Shown one piece after another: positions 22,799-29,920 of a stretch of 44,390 bases of DNA; position 1 is the first letter of the stretch; each line of letters starts with the position of its first letter. The notes under the pieces are model-generated. The model was not told the DNA's origin. It made no database searches and saw only the letters and a program-made list of their open reading frames with translations. This DNA is from Aequorivita sp. UBA3180. Lineage in GTDB: Bacteria; Bacteroidota; Bacteroidia; Flavobacteriales; Flavobacteriaceae. The stretch covers positions 1 to 44,390 of the forward strand of contig DEXQ01000013.1 in NCBI GenBank assembly GCA_002364215.1, written 5' to 3'. The position numbers and the translations under genes were made by a program.

Positions 22799-25291
22799 AT
22801 GAATAAAAAATTACCTCTCTATTTACAAAGTTGCCATCATTTCTTTAAAGTCAACTTGAAAAAAAACTTACTTGCTTTTTTTAGTGTTTTATTTATCTCT
22901 TTATCAGCATTTTCACAAGGGCCGGGATGTCCTAATGTATATGCAGGGGAAGATGTAGAATTAGGTTGTGGCGAACCCTGTACCGACCTTACCGCAAGTT
23001 TTTTAGACACTGGTGAAACTACCAGTTATGAAGTTTCTTCAATTACATATGACCCTCCTTTCCCGTTTACGGGGGGAACTCCTGTTTCAGTGAATACAGA
23101 TGATATTTGGTCTGATGCTATCCAATTACCTTTTGATTTTTGTTTTTTTGGTGAAACCTATACTGAGATGGTCATCGGATCTAATGCCGTCGTTTCTTTC
23201 GACTTAGCAAACAATCAACCAGGTGCTTATTGTGATTGGTCTTTTGATGACCCCATTCCAAGTCCCAACTTATTTTTCACTACAATCTTTGGCCCATATA
23301 TGGATGTTGATCCATCGGTGCAAGGTTCAGGCATTATAAACTGGGCTGTTTTTGGCGAATCTCCTTGCCGTACAATGGTAGTTAATTTTCCTAATATCCC
23401 TTATTTTGGATCAGCCTGCCCAAACCTTTCCCTTACCTCACAAATAGTTATCTACGAAACCACCAATGTGGTGGAAGTATATGTTCAGGATAGACCAAGC
23501 GGCTGTACCTGGAATGATGGAAATGCTGTTTTGGGAATACAAAACCAAAACGGCACTGTAGGTTATACCGCTCCTGGAAGAAATACAAGTGATTGGGCTG
23601 CTACAAACGAAGCTTGGCGTTTTACTCCCAATGGCGCATCAAACGTTGCTTTTTCTTGGCTTGATTCTATGGGGACTGTTATTGGTACCGATACGACTAT
23701 AAATGTATGCCCAACAGACCAATCAACTACTTACACCGCCCAAGCAGTGTACACAAACTGTAATGGAGATGTTATTACGGAAACCGATGAAGTTACGGTA
23801 ACAAGAATAGGTTCCTTTACAGTAGATCTTGGCGGAGATCAGGAACTTTGTGATGCCGAAAACTATGATATTACTGCCGAAATCACTGGAGGAGATCCAA
23901 CTGATGCTACATTTCTTTGGAATACTGGTGAAACCACACAGACTATTACTGTTACCACTTCTGGAACATATTCTGTAGATGTTACCATAGGTACTTGTAC
24001 AGTTACTGCTTCCGTAGTTATAAACTTTAATGAACTTCCTTTAATAGAGCTTGGAGACAATATTGAAACCTGTTTTTTTGATCCTATAGTTTTAGATGCT
24101 TCTCCGTCTAACTATGACCCTACTGATGCTACCTATGAATGGAGTTTGGACGGGGTTGTGCTGGCTGGAGAAACAAATCCAACCCTCAATGCTACCCAGT
24201 ATGGCGTATATAGCGTAAATGTTTCTGCAAATGGATGTTTGGCAACAGATGAAGTAACCATTTCTCCACAAGAACTCAATGTTGCATTAGGAGATGATTT
24301 TACTTCTTGTTTTGAAATTTCCGAAACTCTTACTGCTGAAGCTATAGATTTTGACCCAGCTACTGCAACCTTCGAATGGAGCTTGGACGGGGTCGTGATT
24401 GCGGGAGAAACCAACCAAACACTTGATATAACTGAACCTGGAACATATGTAGTTACGGCTAGCGTTAATTCCTGCACTGCCACAGATACCATTGTTGTTG
24501 GGTTGGGCAATATTGAAGTAACTGTAAATGATGACTTCCAAACCTGTTTTGAATCTCAAGTTGAATTGGAAGCAATGCTTACAGTTCAAAATCCTGAAGC
24601 AACTTACCAATGGAGCCTTGATGGTAACATTATTCCTGATGAAACAAATTCTACTTTAATAATTACCGAAGTAGGAACATATACCGTAACAGCAACCGTA
24701 GGGAGCTGTTCAGCATCTGATAGCGTAACGGTTTCCTTTAGAGACGACCTTGAAGTAACTCTTGATGAAGACTTCAAAACTTGCCCTAACGAACTTCAGG
24801 TTTTAACCGCAACAACTGATGAAGAAGGCGCAACATTCCAATGGTTCTTAAATGGAGATATAATTGCCGGTGAAACTAACAGCACCCTAGAATTTTCTTT
24901 GGAGACCGGCACTTTTGGCACCCAAACCTTTGAAGTTGTAATTTCTGTTGGCGGATGCTCTGGTACAGACTCAGTAGATGTTACTTTGTATGATGTTGGA
25001 AACTGCATAATATCTGAAGGTCTTTCACCAAATGGAGATGGATTTAATGATACACTTGACCTGACATTCCTAAATGATAGAACTGGAATCAGTAAACTTC
25101 AAATCTTTAATAGATTGGGAACCCTGGTTTTTGAGCAAAACAATTACACAAACCAATGGAGAGGCCAAACCAATGATGGCAACGACCTACCTACCGGAAC
25201 ATATTTCTATGTAGTTGACCTTGCTGGTAATGATGCTGTCTATGGCACACAAGCCACAGGCTGGATTTATCTTAACCAAGAAGCTAACTAA
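22799..25291 (+). CDS. Surface protein with Ig-like repeats and CHU_C (gliding-motility-type) C-terminus
   Basis: An 830-residue exported protein: signal segment at about 20-40 (LLAFFSVLFISLSAFSQ), then a globular domain (45-285) and five tandem repeats of about 72 residues from about 342 to 720. Each has the form LGDDxxTCFxxxxxLxAxxxxxxPxxATFEWSLDGxxIAGETNxTLxITxxGTYxVTxxVxxCxATDxxxV. They look like Ig-like/SprB-type repeats. The C-terminus (about 740-830) has SEGLSPNGDGFNDT, KLQIFNRLGTLVFEQ, TGTYFYVVDL, the CHU_C or type B sorting domain. It is expected on the surface via T9SS, as an adhesin. It is in an operon with PorP/SprF and PorE-like genes. Confidence 0.88.
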   Translation: MNKKLPLYLQSCHHFFKVNLKKNLLAFFSVLFISLSAFSQGPGCPNVYAGEDVELGCGEPCTDLTASFLDTGETTSYEVSSITYDPPFPFTGGTPVSVNTDDIWSDAIQLPFDFCFFGETYTEMVIGSNAVVSFDLANNQPGAYCDWSFDDPIPSPNLFFTTIFGPYMDVDPSVQGSGIINWAVFGESPCRTMVVNFPNIPYFGSACPNLSLTSQIVIYETTNVVEVYVQDRPSGCTWNDGNAVLGIQNQNGTVGYTAPGRNTSDWAATNEAWRFTPNGASNVAFSWLDSMGTVIGTDTTINVCPTDQSTTYTAQAVYTNCNGDVITETDEVTVTRIGSFTVDLGGDQELCDAENYDITAEITGGDPTDATFLWNTGETTQTITVTTSGTYSVDVTIGTCTVTASVVINFNELPLIELGDNIETCFFDPIVLDASPSNYDPTDATYEWSLDGVVLAGETNPTLNATQYGVYSVNVSANGCLATDEVTISPQELNVALGDDFTSCFEISETLTAEAIDFDPATATFEWSLDGVVIAGETNQTLDITEPGTYVVTASVNSCTATDTIVVGLGNIEVTVNDDFQTCFESQVELEAMLTVQNPEATYQWSLDGNIIPDETNSTLIITEVGTYTVTATVGSCSASDSVTVSFRDDLEVTLDEDFKTCPNELQVLTATTDEEGATFQWFLNGDIIAGETNSTLEFSLETGTFGTQTFEVVISVGGCSGTDSVDVTLYDVGNCIISEGLSPNGDGFNDTLDLTFLNDRTGISKLQIFNRLGTLVFEQNNYTNQWRGQTNDGNDLPTGTYFYVVDLAGNDAVYGTQATGWIYLNQEAN

Positions 25292-25328
25292 ACCATTAAA
25301 TACTTTTTAAACTATCAAAAAGATAAAA

Positions 25329-26246
25329 ATGAAAAAACATATATATATCCTAATTGTATTGATGGCAGTGTTACTCTTTCAGGATACACAGGCACAGCAA
25401 GATCCTCAGTACACACAATACATGTACAATATGAACGTGGTGAACCCTGCTTATGCAGGCTCCAAGGAAAGCCTTTCGCTCACCGCGCTTTACCGAAACC
25501 AATGGTCTGGAATGGACGATAACCCCGTTACTTTCACCTTTTCGGCACATTCGCCAATAAGTGAGAAAATAGGCTTAGGCCTTTCAGCCATAAAAGATGA
25601 ATTGGGCCCCGTAAGTGAAACAAACGTCTATGCAGATTTTTCTTACACTCTACAATTGGGCAGCACCGTTAAACTTGCTTTGGGTCTAAAAGCCGGAGCT
25701 ACATTTCACGAGGTTGGCCTAAGCAGTCTGGAACTTCAGGACCCAAATGACCCTTTCTTTTCGGAAGACATAAATAAAACCTACCCAAATGTTGGTGCTG
25801 GTGCTTTTCTTTATGGCGAAAAGTTTTATTTGGGATTGTCTGTTCCAAATATGCTGAAATCAGTCCACCTTGATGAAAACGGAATTAAATATGGTTCTGA
25901 AACAAACCACTATTTCGCAACTGCGGGATACGTATTCCAAGTTTCTGAAAACTTTAAGTTGAAGCCTTCCGTAATGGTGAAATCTGCCTTTGACGCGCCC
26001 GTTTCTTACGACGGAAACTTAAACGCGCTATTTTATGATAAATTTGAACTTGGTGCATCTTACAGATTGGATGATTCCTTTAGCGGTTTGGTTGGGTTCC
26101 AGATTAACCCGAACATCCGTATAGGATATGCTTATGACCACGTAACATCCGACTTGAAAACAGTGGGTCCAGCTTCGCACGAAGTGGTGCTCACCTTCGA
26201 TCTGTTCTTTAAGCCACGTGTTTTACGTTCACCAAGATTCTTCTAA
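25329..26246 (+). CDS. PorP/SprF family outer-membrane protein
   Basis: A 305-residue outer-membrane protein of the PorP/SprF family. These proteins pair with a CHU_C-domain substrate and help it through T9SS or hold it at the surface, as SprF does for SprB. Seen: signal peptide MAVLLFQDTQA-QQDPQYTQYMYNMNVVNPAYAG, the family hallmark, then SLTALYRNQWSGMDDNPVTFTFSAHSP and alternating strands up to the end (FELGASYRLDDSFSGLVGFQ, RIGYAYDHVTSDL, HEVVLTFDLFFK). It starts 37 bp after the CHU_C gene, as in other such pairs. The symbol is left open because paralogues are many. Confidence 0.92.
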   Translation: MKKHIYILIVLMAVLLFQDTQAQQDPQYTQYMYNMNVVNPAYAGSKESLSLTALYRNQWSGMDDNPVTFTFSAHSPISEKIGLGLSAIKDELGPVSETNVYADFSYTLQLGSTVKLALGLKAGATFHEVGLSSLELQDPNDPFFSEDINKTYPNVGAGAFLYGEKFYLGLSVPNMLKSVHLDENGIKYGSETNHYFATAGYVFQVSENFKLKPSVMVKSAFDAPVSYDGNLNALFYDKFELGASYRLDDSFSGLVGFQINPNIRIGYAYDHVTSDLKTVGPASHEVVLTFDLFFKPRVLRSPRFF

Positions 26247-26269
26247 TAACCAAACAAATTTCATTTAAG

Positions 26270-28156
26270 ATGAACAAGATATATACAATCCTTTTACTCA
26301 TAGCGGTAAGTAGTACAATGGCTTTCGCACAAAACAGTAAAACAAAAAAGGCCGACCAATATTATGACCGCCTTCAATATACCGATGCCGCCGAAGCCTA
26401 TCAAAAGCTTCTGAAAAAAGGCGAAGGCAGCACATACGTTTTTGAACGTTTGGGAAACAGCTATTTCTTTATAAACGACACCAAAAAAGCCGAAACCTAT
26501 TATAAAAGAGTAATAAAAAAGAAGGACGTTGCTCCTGAAACGGTTTACAACTACGCCCAATCCCTAAAAGCGAACGGCAAGTTTGGCGAGTACAATACCT
26601 ATATGAAACAATTCGCAGAAATGAAACCGGACGATTCCAGAGCGGTAGCATTTATGAAGAATCCTGACTATCTACCGGAAATTGTTGACGAAAACGCTCA
26701 AAAGTATGCAGCTACAAACCTTGATGCCTTAAATTCCAAGTACTCAGATTTTGGTGGAATGGTTGTAGGGAACGATTTCTATTTTACTTCTGCTCGAAAC
26801 ACTTCCCGCAAAAAGTACGGCTGGAACGAGGAACCGTTTTTGGATATTTACAAAGCCTCAATGGTAGGAGGAGTTGAAAAGAATGAATCGCTGTTGAATG
26901 GAGACGTAAACACAAAATACCACGAAAGTACCGTAGCGATAACGGCAGACGGCAAACGCATGTATTTTGATCGCAACGATTACTATAATGGCAAATACAA
27001 AAAAGACGAAGAAGGCATAAACCAGTTAAATATTTATTATGCCGAAAACGTGAATGGCGAGTGGAAAGATATTAAGCCCGTACCATTTAACGATCATCAA
27101 TATTCAAACAGTCATCCAGCTTTAAGCCCAGACGGTAGCACACTTTACTTTACCAGCGACCGTCCCGGCGGAAAAGGTAAGGCAGATATCTATAAAGTGT
27201 CCATAGCAAAAGACGGTTCTTTTGGAAACCCTATAAATTTGGGAGATAACATCAATACCGAAGGCAAGGAAGGTTTCCCGTTTGTAGATGCCAATGGCAC
27301 GCTCTATTTTAGCAGCGACGCACATTTGGGAATGGGCGGACTGGATGTTTTTGCAGCAGAAGCCAACGGAGATTCTTTTGGTGAAGTTAAAAACCTTGGA
27401 CTTGGAGTTAACAGTAGTGATGATGATTTTGCATATTCTTATAGTCCAGCCACAGAGGAAGGTTATGTGTCTTCCAACAGAAAAGGTGGCAAGGGAAGCG
27501 ATGATATCTATAAAATAAAGAAATTGCAATCCTGCGAACTTCTAGTAATGGTAGTTGACGCTGAAACCGGGCAGGCCTTAGCCAACGCCAGATTGGATCT
27601 TTTTGATAGCAAGGAGAATAAATTAAAAAGCCAAAATACAGATGCCAATGGTAAGGGAACCTTAGCCGTTGCCTGCAACCAAGCACACGTAGTCCAGGCT
27701 TTTATGGATGGGTATGAAAGCAATGCCGAAACTATTGCTGCACAACGTAGTGGTGAGAAGAACGTGCGCATTGCCCTTCGTCCAATTGACGATATTGTAG
27801 ATGGTGATATGGTAAAACTGAACCCAATTCTTTTCGATTTCGACAAGCATAACATCAAGCCACAAGCAGCTTTCGAACTTGACAAATTGGTGGAATTGAT
27901 GAAGAAGAATCCTGACATGGTAATTAAGGTAGAAGGCCATACCGATAATCGCGGTAGTGAAGCTTATAATATGGACCTCTCTGAAAGACGTGCCAGAAGC
28001 ACTGTACAGTATGTAATTTCAAAAGGAATTGCCAAGGACCGTATAAGCGGCCAAGGCTTTGGCGAAAGCCGTCCGGCTGTGGATTGTGCCCCTAACTGTA
28101 CCGAGGTCCAGCACCAGCAAAACAGACGCTCGGACTTTATTGTGGTGAAGAGATAA
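26270..28156 (+). CDS. OmpA-family protein with TPR and PD40 repeats (PorE-like)
   Basis: A 628-residue periplasm-facing protein: signal peptide to FA-QNSKTKK, TPR-like helices at about 20-130 (TYVFERLGNSYFFINDTKKAETYYKRV), WD40-like PD40 blades at about 155-405 (YSNSHPALSPDGSTLYFTSDRPGG; GKEGFPFVDANGTLYFSSDAHLGMGG; SSNRKGGKGSDDIY), a carboxypeptidase-regulatory-like domain at about 415-500, and a C-terminal OmpA peptidoglycan-binding domain with VEGHTDNRGS from 554. This arrangement is the PorE type that tethers T9SS machinery to peptidoglycan. It follows porP/sprF by 23 bp, giving a substrate-anchor-tether trio. Confidence 0.9.
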   Translation: MNKIYTILLLIAVSSTMAFAQNSKTKKADQYYDRLQYTDAAEAYQKLLKKGEGSTYVFERLGNSYFFINDTKKAETYYKRVIKKKDVAPETVYNYAQSLKANGKFGEYNTYMKQFAEMKPDDSRAVAFMKNPDYLPEIVDENAQKYAATNLDALNSKYSDFGGMVVGNDFYFTSARNTSRKKYGWNEEPFLDIYKASMVGGVEKNESLLNGDVNTKYHESTVAITADGKRMYFDRNDYYNGKYKKDEEGINQLNIYYAENVNGEWKDIKPVPFNDHQYSNSHPALSPDGSTLYFTSDRPGGKGKADIYKVSIAKDGSFGNPINLGDNINTEGKEGFPFVDANGTLYFSSDAHLGMGGLDVFAAEANGDSFGEVKNLGLGVNSSDDDFAYSYSPATEEGYVSSNRKGGKGSDDIYKIKKLQSCELLVMVVDAETGQALANARLDLFDSKENKLKSQNTDANGKGTLAVACNQAHVVQAFMDGYESNAETIAAQRSGEKNVRIALRPIDDIVDGDMVKLNPILFDFDKHNIKPQAAFELDKLVELMKKNPDMVIKVEGHTDNRGSEAYNMDLSERRARSTVQYVISKGIAKDRISGQGFGESRPAVDCAPNCTEVQHQQNRRSDFIVVKR

Positions 28157-28194
28157 CCATTAGTTAATAGTAACTGGTAACCAACCAGAAAAAG

Positions 28195-28234
28195 AACCCC
28201 TGCCATTTCCGTTGTGGAATGTGGCGGGGGTTTT
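28195..28234 (+). terminator. Rho-independent terminator of the CHU_C/PorP/PorE operon
   Basis: AACCCC-T-GCCA ... TGGC-G-GGGGTT forms a long stem, with an inner TTCC/GGAA pairing and a short loop, followed by TTTT. It lies 38 bp behind the PorE-like stop. The 365-bp gap to the next gene (28157-28521) otherwise holds the inverted repeat at 28314, a second terminator and a REP-like fragment, but no gene I can support. Confidence 0.8.
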
Positions 28235-28313
28235 CGTTTGGGTAAATGGTAATAAGTCAAGCTTTAAATTCCTCTAAACCCTTGCGGGTATCAATAGATA
28301 ACTTCCTTTGAAC

Positions 28314-28383
28314 AATTTATTGCGCTATTTTTTGGAAAATATTGCGCAATAAATTATTGAAAACACTTTAGGTTTTATTGCGC
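28314..28383. repeat. 12-bp inverted repeat plus third copy (TTTATTGCGC)
   Basis: AATTTATTGCGC (28314-28325) and GCGCAATAAATT (28344-28355) are perfect inverted arms around 18 nt. A third copy, TTTATTGCGC, lies at 28374-28383 in the orientation of the first. It sits between two converging transcripts' terminators, where a promoter is not expected. It may be a protein-binding cluster or the remains of a mobile element. Confidence 0.45.
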
Positions 28384-28435
28384 GGGTAAGCATCTTTCCT
28401 AAATGGGCTGCTGTAGATCTTCTTTAAAGGAAATA

Positions 28436-28462
28436 AAAACCGCTCCCAAAGGAAGCGGTTTT
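28436..28462 (-). terminator. Terminator of the TonB receptor/DUF5689 unit
   Basis: AAAACCGCT and AGCGGTTTT form a stem around a CCCAAAGGA loop, with A/T runs on both sides. It stands about 60 bp downstream of the DUF5689 gene stop on the minus strand. It may also serve the opposite strand. Confidence 0.7.
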
Positions 28463-28483
28463 ATCATTTTTTGTAAGGCCTAT

Positions 28484-28500
28484 AAGGTTTTGGAAACCTT
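28484..28500. repeat. REP-like fragment AAGGTTT-TGG-AAACCTT
   Basis: A perfect 7-bp dyad with 3-nt centre, in the context ggcctataaggttttggaa. It resembles the common flavobacterial intergenic palindrome with AACCTTGCAGGT-like arms, here with unequal outer arms. It lies between the terminator and the DUF5689 stop. Confidence 0.4.
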
Positions 28501-28521
28501 GCAGACAAATTTCCCAAGTGG

Positions 28522-29892
28522 TTACTCTACGGAAACATTGTCTATTTGGTAGGTAGTAGTAGTTCCGTTTGATGCGCCTTCGTATTGGTAAGCAATATAA
28601 ACTACCTGACCTGCATACGCTGAAAGATCAACATCACCCGATGGTGTAAACTCATCGCCATAACCGTTTGTGTTTCCACTGGAGATGGTTGCGTTCAAGT
28701 TTGTCCAAGTTGCTGTTGTGACGTCACCTGCAAAATCAGTTGAAATTTTCACTGTAAGCGCAGCGCCATTATTAAAACCATCATTGGTTTCAAAAGTAAG
28801 AGTTGGAGCGGAGCCGCTAGGCAAAATAAGCCCTGGGGTAACTAACCACACTTCATATGGGTTTTCGTTTGAGTTGTATGCAGAGGTCTGCGCATATTTA
28901 TTTGAATCGTACTCACGCACTTCGTAAAGGCGGGTACCGCCATTTACGTTTACATTTGTCCATCCTGAAATGTTTACATTCATGCCAGTACCTGCAGTTT
29001 GACCTTCAAAGTTTTCTGAAAAAGGCAATTCCAAAGCATCGCCGGGACCACCATTGCTGCACCGCTCTCCGTCCATCTGCACATCATCTGTATCGCGAAT
29101 AAACAATTGGTAATCGCTGTTGAAAATACTCAAAACAGCAGTAAGGGTACCATTGCCTTCGGGTAGTGTCATATTTTTGAAATCTGCAAAGCCACTGGTT
29201 CTAAGCAATACCGTCTGTCCATCACAGTTTTCTATTGTTCTATTGACGCCAAAAGTATTGTTCAGGTTTCCGTATGCCTCAACACCCGCTACACCGTCCG
29301 GAAATTGAACACCTTCAAATTTAACTAGAGTATTCAATCTTGCAGGATTGGAGGCTTCTGCAACCCCTATAACGGTAGGAACTAATTCTACATTTTCAGT
29401 AGAACGCATGATGCGGTTTTCAAAATCTTCAATCTCTATACGGCCAACCTCATCACCATCCTGAGTACCGATGGTGGGTAAACCAGCATATTCACCAATA
29501 TACAATCCATCTACGCGGAAATAGATTTTACGCCCCGGACCATATTTGGTATAAAGATCTGTTGCATTGGTAGAAATGGAAAGACCTGCTGTTGGATTTT
29601 CAGGTTTATCCTGAATGATAAGTTGCTTGTAATAATTGCCAGACTCATCGCTAGAAACTACATAAGCTTCTATGTAAAGTGGCTCTGTAGAATCTGGCCC
29701 TGCTTCAACTTTTACAGGTTCAAAACCGCCATACATTTCTTTAAGGGCAGTAATGGTGGTGTTTACGTCAACGTTTGGTTCTTCTACATTAATCTCTGGC
29801 ACGTTATAGTCATCATCCTGTACACAGGAAGTAGCAATCATTCCTAAGAAAAATAGGAAAGGTATAAGTTTGATGTTCAGTAATCTTTTCAT
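28522..29892 (-). CDS. DUF5689 lipoprotein with choice-of-anchor J-type C-domain
   Basis: A 456-residue lipoprotein: MKRLLNIKLIPFLFFLGMIATSC with the lipobox Cys at 23, an acidic linker, then a DUF5689 domain at about 45-285 (IEAYVVSSDESGNYYKQLIIQDKPE, RKIYFRVDGLYIGEYAGLPTIG, LNTLVKFEGVQFPDG). DUF5689 is of OB-fold type. The C-terminal 170 residues (LPFSENFEGQTAGTGM ... PYEVWLVTPGLILPSGSAPTLTFETNDGF ... YIAYQYEG ... IDNVSVE) match the cleaved-adhesin/choice-of-anchor J class. It lies 28 bp behind the TonB receptor gene. It is likely the surface-exposed binding lipoprotein of that receptor, which is inference from the arrangement. Confidence 0.82.
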   Translation of the reverse strand: MKRLLNIKLIPFLFFLGMIATSCVQDDDYNVPEINVEEPNVDVNTTITALKEMYGGFEPVKVEAGPDSTEPLYIEAYVVSSDESGNYYKQLIIQDKPENPTAGLSISTNATDLYTKYGPGRKIYFRVDGLYIGEYAGLPTIGTQDGDEVGRIEIEDFENRIMRSTENVELVPTVIGVAEASNPARLNTLVKFEGVQFPDGVAGVEAYGNLNNTFGVNRTIENCDGQTVLLRTSGFADFKNMTLPEGNGTLTAVLSIFNSDYQLFIRDTDDVQMDGERCSNGGPGDALELPFSENFEGQTAGTGMNVNISGWTNVNVNGGTRLYEVREYDSNKYAQTSAYNSNENPYEVWLVTPGLILPSGSAPTLTFETNDGFNNGAALTVKISTDFAGDVTTATWTNLNATISSGNTNGYGDEFTPSGDVDLSAYAGQVVYIAYQYEGASNGTTTTYQIDNVSVE

Positions 29893-29920
29893 ATTTATAA
29901 AATTAATTCTTTTTTCTTAT

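Noticed and set aside
28261..28330. Gene remnant on the minus strand ending KLSIDTRKGLEEFKA
   Set aside because: A run of about 17 residues only, no start codon and no family match I can name.
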